Below, piece by piece: positions 7,270 to 14,833 of a DNA stretch of 15,290 bases; the stretch's first letter is position 1; every line of letters begins with the position of its first letter. A program made the position numbers and the translations under genes. The notes beneath the pieces were generated by a model. That model did not search any database. It was not told the DNA's origin and saw only the letters and a program-made list of their open reading frames with translations. Origin of the DNA: FEN-1297 sp046706945 (GTDB lineage: Bacteria; Bacteroidota; Ignavibacteria; Ignavibacteriales; Ignavibacteriaceae); contig JBJKOY010000298.1 in NCBI GenBank assembly GCA_046706945.1, positions 1 through 15,290 on the forward strand, read 5' to 3'.

Positions 7270-8349
7270 ATGAAAAATATTTGGAATGGCGTATACGCCT
7301 GGATTGACGAGCGCGTCAAACTCGAGGACTTGGTAAACTTCATGGGGAAAAAATACGTTCCCGTTCATCGATATTCGGTATGGTATTATTTCGGCGGAGT
7401 ATCTTTGTTCTTATTTGTAATTCAAGTGGTGACCGGCATACTGCTGCTGTTCTATTATAAAGGCAGTGCGGATTTGGCTTTCGAGAGCGTCCAGTTCATT
7501 ATGTCGAAAGTACAGTTCGGCTGGCTTGTGAGGTCTATACACACTTGGTCAGCAAATCTTTTCATCCTATCCGTATTCATACACATGTTCAGCGTATACT
7601 TTGAAAAGGCTTACAGGAAGCCGCGCGAAATAACGTGGGTCACCGGCATGATAATGTTCTTCATGGCTCTCGGGTTCGGCTTCAGCGGGTATCTTCTGCC
7701 CTGGAACGAGCTTTCTTTTTTTGCAACCAAGGTAGGCTCGGATATAGCCGGCCAGGTTCCTTTGATCGGCGAGCCGCTAAAGGAATTTATACGGGGGGGA
7801 CAGGACGTTACCGGGGCAACACTTTCCCGCCTGTTCGGTTTTCACGTCGCTTTGCTGCCGGGTATTTTCACAATTATCCTCGGCATTCATTTAATACTGA
7901 TCCAGCGGCAGGGAATAAGCGAGCCGCTTCATCTCGAAAAGAAAAACCCCAAAGAGAAGAAGACCATGCCGTTTTTTCCCAACTTCATGTTAAGGGACCT
8001 CCTGCTCTGGCTGATGGTGTTAAATATACTTGCCGTCCTTGCCGTTTTTTTCCCCGCCGAGCTCGGGCATAAAGCAGATCCTTTTTCTTCGGCGCCGGCC
8101 GGAATTAAGCCCGAATGGTATTTTCTCTTCATGTTCCAGAGCCTTAAATATTTTCCGGCCTATATTTTATCGATCGAAGGCGAACTGGTGGGAATACTGC
8201 TTTTCGGCGCCGCAGGCTTGATGTGGTTGCTGGTTCCGTTCTGGGACAGAAAAAGTTCCAGGGGTGAACATAACCGCCTGATGAATTATATCGGTCTTTT
8301 TGCGGTAATTTTCATTATAACCTTAACCATACTGGGGTGGACGTCATGA
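7270..8349 (+). CDS. Cytochrome b (b6-type N-half fused to subunit IV-like C-half)
   Basis: Dihaem membrane core of a bc-type quinol:cytochrome c oxidoreductase, holding the Qo and Qi sites. From ATG 7270 the protein has 359 residues. Haem ligands are H91/H105 (14 apart) in helix B and H192/H207 (15 apart) in helix D; the wider second spacing is typical of b6-type proteins. The Qo motif PEWY is at 281-284. The N-terminal half has four helices and the C-terminal half three (about 241-261, 302-324 and 338-357), so it is shorter than mitochondrial cytochrome b. There is no cysteine in the whole protein, so the covalent haem c of cytochrome b6 cannot be attached. The mature start MKNIWNGVYAWIDER resembles bacterial relatives. 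The gene ends in ATGA, overlapping the next start by 4 nt. Confidence 0.93.
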   Translation: MKNIWNGVYAWIDERVKLEDLVNFMGKKYVPVHRYSVWYYFGGVSLFLFVIQVVTGILLLFYYKGSADLAFESVQFIMSKVQFGWLVRSIHTWSANLFILSVFIHMFSVYFEKAYRKPREITWVTGMIMFFMALGFGFSGYLLPWNELSFFATKVGSDIAGQVPLIGEPLKEFIRGGQDVTGATLSRLFGFHVALLPGIFTIILGIHLILIQRQGISEPLHLEKKNPKEKKTMPFFPNFMLRDLLLWLMVLNILAVLAVFFPAELGHKADPFSSAPAGIKPEWYFLFMFQSLKYFPAYILSIEGELVGILLFGAAGLMWLLVPFWDRKSSRGEHNRLMNYIGLFAVIFIITLTILGWTS

Positions 8350-9815
8350 AGAAATTAATATTTCAATTAATATTTTGTTCGGTGTTTGTCGCGGCGGTCT
8401 TTCAATCGAATGCATCGGCAAAAACGGATCAATGCTATGAGTGCCACTCAACGCTCGGAGGACAGCCTGCGGAATTATTTAAGAACGATATTCATTTTAA
8501 GAAAGGTATTTCCTGCGCCGACTGTCACGGAGGCGACAATCAGACAGACGATATGGACAAGGCGATGAGCAAAAAGGCCGGATACAAAGGGGTCCCGAAA
8601 GGAGATGATATTACAGCGACATGCATAAGATGCCATGCGGACAGTACGATGATGCTGAAATACGGAGCAAAAATTCCCACCAATCAATTCGCCCTCTTGA
8701 AGGGCAGCGTGCACGGGCAGAAGGCCGTCGACGGCACAGAAAGAATCGTTCAGTGCATTACCTGCCATAATGCCCACGGAATAGTGGAGGTAGACAACCC
8801 GGCATCCCCTGTATATCCCTTGAATATTCCGCAGACCTGCGGCAAGTGCCACAGCAATGCCGTGTACATGCGTTCGTACGACCCTGCTCTTCCCGTAGAT
8901 CAATTACAGAAATACAGGACCAGCGTCCACGGTATGCGTAATGCCAAAGGAGATCCGAAGCCCGCGCAGTGCGTAAGCTGCCACGGAAGCCACGGAATCT
9001 TGGACGTTAAAGACGTAAGAGCTAGTGTTTATCCTACGAATATCCCGGGCACTTGTTCTAAGTGCCACAGCAACGCAGGTTATATGAAGCAGTACAATAT
9101 CCCGACCGACCAGTACGAAAAATATTCGAAAAGCGTCCACGGTATAGCGCTTCTTCAGAAAAACGATCTGGGCGCTCCTGCGTGCAACAGCTGTCACGGC
9201 AACCACGGCGCAACTCCTCCCGGGATAGAATCTATTTCGAAGGTCTGCGGGACATGTCATGCCTTAAATGCCGAGCTGTTTTCTTCGAGTCCGCATAAGG
9301 AGGCATTTGATAAGGAAAATCTTCCCGAATGCGAAACATGCCATAGTAATCACGATATAGTTACGGCTTCAAATAAACTTTTGGGCGTTTCAAAAGATGC
9401 GGTCTGTTCGAGGTGCCATACGGAAAATAAATTGACCAAAGGTTACCTGGCAGCTAAAGAAATGAGGCAAATGATGGACAGCCTAGTATCTTCTGAAAAT
9501 CACGCTAAAGAACTGGTTGAAGAAGCCAAGCAGAAAGGAATGGAGATTAGCGAAGCCGAATACGAACTAAGAGGAGCTCACCAGGCCAGGCTGGAGGCCA
9601 GGACGGCCGTTCATGCGTTTAACGAGAAGAAATTCGATGATGTTGTGGATAAAGGCCTGAAAGTAACCTCGGATGTAAAAGCCGAGGCATCTAAAGAAAT
9701 ACACGAATATTATTTCCGCAGGTACGGCTTGGGAATATCGGTTGTTATAATCAGTTTCCTGGCTCTAATTCTTTTTCTATATATAAAACGAATTGAGAAA
9801 GATAAAGCCGGTTAA
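8346..9815 (+). CDS. 11-haem membrane-anchored cytochrome c of the bc-type complex
   Basis: Likely stands in for cytochrome c1, taking electrons from the Rieske protein. The 489 residues start with a signal peptide (about 1-25, NASA-K). Eleven CXXCH sites start at C30, C57, C93, C137, C165, C209, C237, C280, C301, C329 and C354. A haem-free helical segment with many charged residues (about 363-455) and one C-terminal helix (about 461-480) follow. Sites 3-8 form three copies of a two-haem unit with a 72-residue period. No CX2CH plus distal-Met arrangement typical of cytochrome c1 is evident; SVHG histidines recur and suggest bis-His haems. The ATG overlaps the cytochrome b stop (ATGA), so I chose 8346 over an in-frame GTG at 8337. 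Operon position is the main evidence for its role. Confidence 0.88.
   Translation: MKKLIFQLIFCSVFVAAVFQSNASAKTDQCYECHSTLGGQPAELFKNDIHFKKGISCADCHGGDNQTDDMDKAMSKKAGYKGVPKGDDITATCIRCHADSTMMLKYGAKIPTNQFALLKGSVHGQKAVDGTERIVQCITCHNAHGIVEVDNPASPVYPLNIPQTCGKCHSNAVYMRSYDPALPVDQLQKYRTSVHGMRNAKGDPKPAQCVSCHGSHGILDVKDVRASVYPTNIPGTCSKCHSNAGYMKQYNIPTDQYEKYSKSVHGIALLQKNDLGAPACNSCHGNHGATPPGIESISKVCGTCHALNAELFSSSPHKEAFDKENLPECETCHSNHDIVTASNKLLGVSKDAVCSRCHTENKLTKGYLAAKEMRQMMDSLVSSENHAKELVEEAKQKGMEISEAEYELRGAHQARLEARTAVHAFNEKKFDDVVDKGLKVTSDVKAEASKEIHEYYFRRYGLGISVVIISFLALILFLYIKRIEKDKAG
8622..9245 (+). repeat. Three 72-residue dihaem repeats in the 11-haem cytochrome
   Basis: Units begin at residues 93, 165 and 237 (8622, 8838 and 9054). 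Each carries CXXCH, an HxNxxYM-like stretch, a P-x-D/N-Q segment, SVHG, and a second CXXCH 43-44 residues after the first. The end of each of the first two units reads VYPxNIPxTC. The period is 72, 72 for the first haem and 72, 71 for the second. Confidence 0.8.
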
Positions 9816-9881
9816 TCGAATTATAAAGACGGGAAGGAATTTCTACAGTACTTTCATTCGGGAATTTTTCCGGCAATGGAC

Positions 9882-9901
9882 TTGTTTTTCCGGAAAAACA
9901 A
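9882..9901. promoter_or_regulatory. Perfect 20-bp palindrome between the bc operon and the DUF2339 gene
   Basis: TTGTTTTTCCGGAAAAACAA is perfectly self-complementary. Its left part, TTTTTCCGG, also occurs at 9865-9873, exactly 20 bp upstream (about two helical turns), inside an imperfect palindrome. It has no downstream T-tract on the + strand, so it is a poor intrinsic terminator. It looks more like a protein-binding operator about 50 bp before the next start codon. The binding protein is unknown. Confidence 0.4.
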
Positions 9902-9951
9902 AATTCGGAAGAGCGGATATTACATTTGGTTATTAATCATAGAGGCAGCCT

Positions 9952-11598
9952 ATGAATACTTTTTCTGAAAAGCCCGGCGACAGTGAAATTACCGCATTAT
10001 TGAAGAGCCTCGAAGAGCGGATTGAAAAAATTGAAAAAGTGCTGAACATAGAAACGCCGCTGCACCGCGAAAGCGAACCGGTCCCGGTAAAAGAAATCGT
10101 CGACTACCCCGAAAGGGAAGAGCGTCTCGAATATCAAATAGGGCAATTCTGGTTTGCAAAAGCGGGCATTATAATTTTGATAATAGGCATCGCCTTCTTC
10201 CTTACATTCCCGTATAAGAATTTATCACCCGTAGTTCCCTGCTTATTTGGGTTTGTCTTTGCTTTCTTATTTTTCATTTGTTCCGGCTGGTGCAAAAAGA
10301 CTTTTAATTTTATATCGGGATATCTATACGGCGGCGGTCTTGTGCTGCTGTATTTCACTGCCGTAAAAATGCATTTCTTCGGGAACGAACAATTAATCAG
10401 AGGATTGCCCCTGGAAATTTTTATATTAATAATTATATCGGCGATTGAAATTTATTTGTCCCTGAAAAGAAAATCTTCCTACCTTGCCGCTCTTAGCTTG
10501 ACTTTGGGATATGTCACTTCCGTTTTAAGCAACGACGCTTATTTTATTTTTATCTCTGTCCTCATACTGTCGGGCCTGGCGGTATATATAAAATTAAGAT
10601 TCGAATGGGACATGATGATTTTTTACGGGATCATTTTAACTTATACTGCGCACTTCATTTGGTTTATAAACAACCCCGTAATAAACGGACAAATTCAAAC
10701 CGTTACGGTTCCGCAATCCAATCTCCTTTTCCTGATATCGTACTCTCTAATATTTGCCGCCGGAAATTTGATGAGGAAAAAAGGTCACCCGGAGAACGCC
10801 TCGGTTATTGTTTCTTCATTGTTGAACGCCGCGGGCTGTTACGGGTTATTTTCGCTGATAAGCTTGTCTATGGATCCGGGGACGATTTTTATTTATAACA
10901 TCGCGGCCTCAATACTTTTTTTAGTTATCTCCGTTTTGTTTTGGGTGCGCGAACAAAGCAGGTATTCCACTTTCATATTCGCAATTCTCGGTTACCTTGC
11001 CTTAAGCGTTGCGATAATAGTTGAATTTAAAACGCCCGGTTCGTTTATTTGGCTGTGCTGGCAGAGCCTTCTGGTTGTTTCAACCGCGATTTGGTTCAGG
11101 TCCAAATATATTATACTCGCCAACTTTATTATTTATCTCATCATATTTTTTACCTACCTTCTGCTGGAAGGGAAAATCCACCTTGTCAGCTTAAGCTTCG
11201 GCATAGTTGCACTTCTTAGTGCCCGGATATTAAACTGGAAGAAAGACAGGCTCGAACTGAAAACGGATCAGATGAGGAACGCTTACCTTCTTTCCGCGCT
11301 GTTCATTATACCGTATGCATTATATTTTGCTATGCCAGACGGCCTGATCAGCGTGTCGTGGATAGGAGCGGCAATTTTATATTATCTTTTAAGCCTGGCA
11401 CTTAAGAATAAAAAATACAGATGGATGGCGCTGCTTACACTTTTATTAACTATCGTGTATGTTTTCGTTATAGGTATTACAAGTTCGGATCCTACGTATA
11501 AGATTGTCTCTTTTATACTGCTGGGAGCGGTGTTAATATCGGTGTCGTTGATTTATACGAAATATAAAAAGTCCGTAAAGCATATTATAAAATCCTGA
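9952..11598 (+). CDS. DUF2339-like polytopic membrane protein
   Basis: Function unknown. The 548-residue protein starts with a short charged coiled-coil-like helix (about 12-37, LLKSLEERIEKIEKVL), a proline-rich linker, then roughly 14 or more hydrophobic helices from about residue 67 to near the C-terminus. The transition E-x-QIGQFWFAKAGIIILIIGIAFFL, the GGG-LVLLYFT segment and the SSYLAALSLTLGY segment resemble DUF2339 proteins, which are usually longer. There are no haem motifs and no catalytic motif that I recognise. AGAGG at 9941-9945 gives a good ribosome site 6 nt before the ATG. It follows the cytochrome cluster by 136 nt, and a perfect palindrome in that gap suggests separate control. 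A role in respiration cannot be inferred from position alone. Confidence 0.65.
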   Translation: MNTFSEKPGDSEITALLKSLEERIEKIEKVLNIETPLHRESEPVPVKEIVDYPEREERLEYQIGQFWFAKAGIIILIIGIAFFLTFPYKNLSPVVPCLFGFVFAFLFFICSGWCKKTFNFISGYLYGGGLVLLYFTAVKMHFFGNEQLIRGLPLEIFILIIISAIEIYLSLKRKSSYLAALSLTLGYVTSVLSNDAYFIFISVLILSGLAVYIKLRFEWDMMIFYGIILTYTAHFIWFINNPVINGQIQTVTVPQSNLLFLISYSLIFAAGNLMRKKGHPENASVIVSSLLNAAGCYGLFSLISLSMDPGTIFIYNIAASILFLVISVLFWVREQSRYSTFIFAILGYLALSVAIIVEFKTPGSFIWLCWQSLLVVSTAIWFRSKYIILANFIIYLIIFFTYLLLEGKIHLVSLSFGIVALLSARILNWKKDRLELKTDQMRNAYLLSALFIIPYALYFAMPDGLISVSWIGAAILYYLLSLALKNKKYRWMALLTLLLTIVYVFVIGITSSDPTYKIVSFILLGAVLISVSLIYTKYKKSVKHIIKS

Positions 11599-11694
11599 TA
11601 TCTATTATTTATTAAATTTCTCCCGAATCCACCCGATCGAATAACTTTATGATAAATAATTGTTAATTACATATCGATTTATATTCCCAAAAGG

Positions 11695-11723
11695 TTAATA
11701 AGGTAAATAGTTCTTACGATAAT
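11695..11723 (+). promoter_or_regulatory. Possible promoter of the small cysteine-rich gene
   Basis: TTAATA (11695-11700) and GATAAT (11718-11723) are separated by 17 bp and resemble sigma-70 -35 and -10 boxes (4/6 and 5/6 matches). The spot is 75 nt before the start codon in a 199-nt spacer. The region is very AT-rich, so chance matches are common, and the host's promoter consensus is not known. Confidence 0.25.
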
Positions 11724-11797
11724 ATATTAACGCTGTAAAGTAAAAACCGGTCTGGAAACATATTAAATTATTTTTTTATTAATCGGGGAAATTTAAA

Positions 11798-12010
11798 ATG
11801 AGAGAATGTGTTTGTTTATCGGGCTGCCTGTTCTTCAACGATAAAATGGAAAATATGCCATCAATGGCACAAATGTACAAGGAAAAATACTGTCTCGGTA
11901 ATAATTCGCAATGTGCCAGGTACATGGTTCTTGAAAAGAAAGGGAAAGATCAAGTACCTAAGAATCTTTTTCCGAACCAGGTTGAAAGAGCCAAAGAATT
12001 ACTTTCGTAA
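11798..12010 (+). CDS. Small cysteine-rich protein, unknown function (70 aa)
   Basis: Soluble 70-residue protein with no signal peptide or membrane helix. Five cysteines sit at C4, C6, C10, C32 and C39, in the arrangement CVCLSGC near the N-terminus, then KYCLGNNSQCARYMV. The C-terminal part (VPKNLFPNQVERAKELL) looks like a short helix. The pattern Cys...GC-FFNDKM-NMP...YK-YC...CARYMV...VP-LFPNQ is one I associate with short uncharacterised bacterial proteins, but I cannot name a family. The cysteines could bind a metal or an Fe-S cluster; that is inference. GGGG at 11785-11788 lies 9 nt before the ATG. It stands alone between two unrelated genes with AT-rich spacers on both sides, suggesting its own promoter. 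Confidence 0.75.
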   Translation: MRECVCLSGCLFFNDKMENMPSMAQMYKEKYCLGNNSQCARYMVLEKKGKDQVPKNLFPNQVERAKELLS

Positions 12011-12358
12011 AATTTTCGAACGCTGCGGGACGGAATTTAAATAACTGCTGATTTACCATCCGGCAGATTTCATTCGGATTATTTGATTTTAAAGCAAAAA
12101 TATATTAAATAGCTAAAACGTTTTAGTAGTTCTGTTATGTGTAATTTTAGCGGTTTTTGTTCTGTAAAATTAAATTAACTGTTTATTACGTAAATCGATT
12201 TAGTCAATTATTTAAACCGGCGTGCTTTTTCTCAAGCAGTTGATTGAAACCTACTTCAATAATAACCCTTTTAACATGATAATATTAATCCGTTATTATA
12301 TTTGTATTTTAAAAACCTGTAAATTAAACTAGTATAAATCCAATTATATAATTAATAA
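12011..12358. other. AT-rich intergenic region upstream of the GH92 gene
   Basis: A 348-nt stretch with no convincing gene on either strand. It contains the 14-bp palindrome at 12113-12126 and a weak 5-bp-stem hairpin (TGCTT/AAGCA) at 12223-12238. The last 100 nt are extremely AT-rich and end without a recognisable Shine-Dalgarno sequence before the GH92 start, so it probably carries the promoter and 5' leader of that gene. Confidence 0.6.
12113..12126. promoter_or_regulatory. Candidate LacI-family operator
   Basis: CTAAAACGTTTTAG is a perfect 14-bp palindrome with a central CG step. The AAACGTTT core is the usual form of LacI/CcpA-type sugar-regulator sites. It lies 232 bp upstream of the GH92 start, which suits control by sugar supply. 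No LacI-family regulator gene is in the window, and one site alone could be chance. Confidence 0.4.
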
Positions 12359-14623
12359 ATGAATAAAATATTTGTCGCTGCAATTTGCTGCATTGCTGCC
12401 GCCGCATTTGCGTACGGACAAACGACTATCCGTGTAAAAAAGAATCCGGTTGACTTTGTCAATCCTATGATAGGAACCGCTCCTTCAAAAACCATCAGCT
12501 CTTTAAAACACGGTTCGGGTACCGAAAATAACGCCCAGGTTATTCCCGAAGTAACCGTTCCCTTCGGAATGACCAACTGGACGCCGCAGACTAGAAGCAC
12601 CGAAACAAAATGCGTTGCGCCTTATTACTATAACGACACTTTGATTTCGGGATTCAGGGGGTCTCATTGGTTAAGCGGTTCCTGTACGCAGGACTACGGT
12701 AGTTTTACTGTTATGCCGCTGACGGGAAAATTAAATCCTATTCCGCAGGACCGAGGATCTCGGTATTCCCATAAAATGGAAATATCGACTCCTTATTATT
12801 ATAAAGTCGTCTTAAAGGACTATAATATAACGGGCGAAATTACGGCAACCGAAAGATGCGGTTTTTTGAGGTTTACTTTTAACGGCGCGGGAAAAGGATT
12901 CGTTGTTATAAAACCGAACAGCGACCGGGGAGAAGGATATATAAGAATTATTCCAGGAAAGAATGAAATCGTGGGTTATAATCCGGTCCACAGGATCTAT
13001 CAGGGATGGGGCGAAAAGGCTGGGTTCAGCGGTTATTTTGCGGCAGTATTCGACCGGGAGTTCGAATCATTCGGTGTCAGCGAGGGAACTAATGTTTATA
13101 AAAATATACGGGAAATGTCGAACCGGAAAAATCTGGGCGCCTTTGTTTCTTTCCTGTTGAAAAAGGAAAAAACGGTTACGGTAAAAATCGGGACTTCTTT
13201 TACAAGCATTGAGGAAGCCGAGAAAAATCTGGAAAAAGAAACCGCCGGACTGTCTTTTGATTCCGCAGAAGGACTGTTAAAGAACAAATGGGAGAAGATG
13301 CTTTCAATAGTGAAAATAGAAGGAGCTTCCGCAGAAACCGAAACTGATTTTTATACGGCTTTATACCACAGCTTTATTGTGCCGCGAGTATTCAACGACT
13401 GCGACGGTTCCTACCCGAGCTTTGCCGGCGGGGATTCGATCTGCAAATCCGGCAGCGGTAATTATTATTGCGACTTTTCGATTTGGGATACTTACCGTGC
13501 TTTACACCCTCTTTATAATTTATTGATCCCGGACCGGAACGCCGAAATGGTGCATTCGTTGCTATTGAAAGCGGAGCAGGGCGAATGGCTTCCTATTTAT
13601 CCCTGCTGGAACAGCTATACTTCCGAGATGATAGGAGATCACGTTATCTCGGTTGCGGCGGATGCGTATATAAAAGGCGTCGTGAATTTAACCGGTAAAG
13701 AATACGGGTATTTGAAAAAAAACGCGACTCAATCGCCGGAAAAATATTCGGACTATGTTAACGGCAAAGGTATAAGAGCTTTGAAATCTTATATGAAATA
13801 CGGGTATATCCCTTTGGACGACAGCGTAAATGAATCATTTCATAAAGGGGAGCAGGTTTCGCGCACACTTGAATATGCGTACGACGATTTTGCTTTAAGC
13901 CGGATCGCCGAAAAAATGGGTAAGAAAAAAGACTACGAGTATTTCCTTAAGAGATCGGAAAATTATAAAAATGTTTTCGACACGAGCGTTGAATGCGTAC
14001 GGGGGAGGTATGCCGACGGTTCTTTTACTAAGGACTTTATAAAGACCGAACGAATGCCTTATATTACGGAAGGCACTCCGTGGCAGTACACCTGGTACGT
14101 ACCGCAGGATATTAATGGATTGATTAAACTGATGGGCGGAAGAGAAAAGTTTAATAATAATCTCGACCGGTTTTTTGCCGCAGGTCAGTACTGGCACGGC
14201 AACGAACCCGATCAGCAGGTGCCGTTTCTGTATTCTTATTCGGGGCAGCCGTGGAAAACACAGAAGATAGTCGGACGGATTTTGAAAGAGGAATACGGCG
14301 ACATTCCGGGAGGATTATGCGGGAACGACGATGCGGGTCAAATTTCCGCATGGTATGTATTTGCCTCGATAGGACTTTATCCGGTTTGTCCTTCCAGTCA
14401 GGATTATGTCTTAACCTCTCCTGCTTTCGAAAGAACAATTATAAATTTGACAAACGGTAAGAAACTGATGATTGAAGCACGGGGCGTAAATAAAGGCAAG
14501 AATTATATCCGGGATGTTTATTTTAACGGGAATCCGATAAAGAATTTTCAAATAAAACATTCTGATCTTATTAAAGGCGGGACCTTGAGATTTATTATGG
14601 AAAAGACACCCGGAAATAATTAA
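12359..14623 (+). CDS. Secreted glycoside hydrolase family 92 (alpha-mannosidase-like)
   Basis: Calcium-dependent exo-acting alpha-mannosidase by family, releasing mannose from glycans in the periplasm or outside the cell. The 754 residues start with a signal peptide (about 1-20, cut near AYG-QTT; no lipobox). The GH92 N-terminal beta-sandwich begins at VDFVNPMIGT (31-40) and includes VPFGMTNWTPQ. The (alpha/alpha)6-barrel part carries FSIWDTYRALHPL, EGTPWQYTW with the probable catalytic acid E571, GNEPDQQVPFLY, and the hallmark GNDDAGQISAWYVF starting at G655, whose acidic residues belong to the base side of the active site. Length is normal for the family and the frame is intact. Linkage preference (1,2, 1,3, 1,4 or 1,6) cannot be fixed from sequence here. 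No Shine-Dalgarno is visible before the ATG. No SusC/SusD pair or sugar transporter is adjacent in the window. A candidate LacI-type site lies upstream. Confidence 0.93.
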   Translation: MNKIFVAAICCIAAAAFAYGQTTIRVKKNPVDFVNPMIGTAPSKTISSLKHGSGTENNAQVIPEVTVPFGMTNWTPQTRSTETKCVAPYYYNDTLISGFRGSHWLSGSCTQDYGSFTVMPLTGKLNPIPQDRGSRYSHKMEISTPYYYKVVLKDYNITGEITATERCGFLRFTFNGAGKGFVVIKPNSDRGEGYIRIIPGKNEIVGYNPVHRIYQGWGEKAGFSGYFAAVFDREFESFGVSEGTNVYKNIREMSNRKNLGAFVSFLLKKEKTVTVKIGTSFTSIEEAEKNLEKETAGLSFDSAEGLLKNKWEKMLSIVKIEGASAETETDFYTALYHSFIVPRVFNDCDGSYPSFAGGDSICKSGSGNYYCDFSIWDTYRALHPLYNLLIPDRNAEMVHSLLLKAEQGEWLPIYPCWNSYTSEMIGDHVISVAADAYIKGVVNLTGKEYGYLKKNATQSPEKYSDYVNGKGIRALKSYMKYGYIPLDDSVNESFHKGEQVSRTLEYAYDDFALSRIAEKMGKKKDYEYFLKRSENYKNVFDTSVECVRGRYADGSFTKDFIKTERMPYITEGTPWQYTWYVPQDINGLIKLMGGREKFNNNLDRFFAAGQYWHGNEPDQQVPFLYSYSGQPWKTQKIVGRILKEEYGDIPGGLCGNDDAGQISAWYVFASIGLYPVCPSSQDYVLTSPAFERTIINLTNGKKLMIEARGVNKGKNYIRDVYFNGNPIKNFQIKHSDLIKGGTLRFIMEKTPGNN

Positions 14624-14643
14624 GTGCCGCAAGATCCTTTCTT

Positions 14644-14696
14644 AAAACGGCTGCGGCGGATCGGATAACCGCAGTCGCAGCGCATCATACCGTTTT
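14644..14696 (+). terminator. Compound hairpin after the GH92 gene, possible terminator
   Basis: AAAACGG (14644-14650) pairs with CCGTTTT (14690-14696) as an outer stem. Inside, CTGCGG (14651-14656) can pair with CCGCAG (14669-14674), or GCTGCG (14650-14655) with CGCAGC (14676-14681). It begins 21 nt after the GH92 stop. The T-run is short and inside the stem, so termination efficiency is doubtful; a structured leader of the next gene is the alternative. Confidence 0.35.
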
Positions 14697-14833
14697 CATT
14701 CAGGCCTTTATACCCGGGTGGCCGGAAGATTGTCCGCAGATGAACGGCATTGAATTTTTACCGAACAATGGTTCGACTGACGATCGAGTTGATTATATTA
14801 CCGTGTGCAAAATTTTTACTAACGGAGATTAAA

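Noticed and set aside
8337..8345. Upstream GTG start for the 11-haem cytochrome
   Set aside because: The ATG at 8346 forms the classic ATGA overlap and gives a normal signal peptide beginning MKK.
12223..12238. Small hairpin TGCTT/AAGCA as a terminator
   Set aside because: Only five base pairs, AT-rich, with no T-tract after it and too far (over 200 nt) from the preceding gene.
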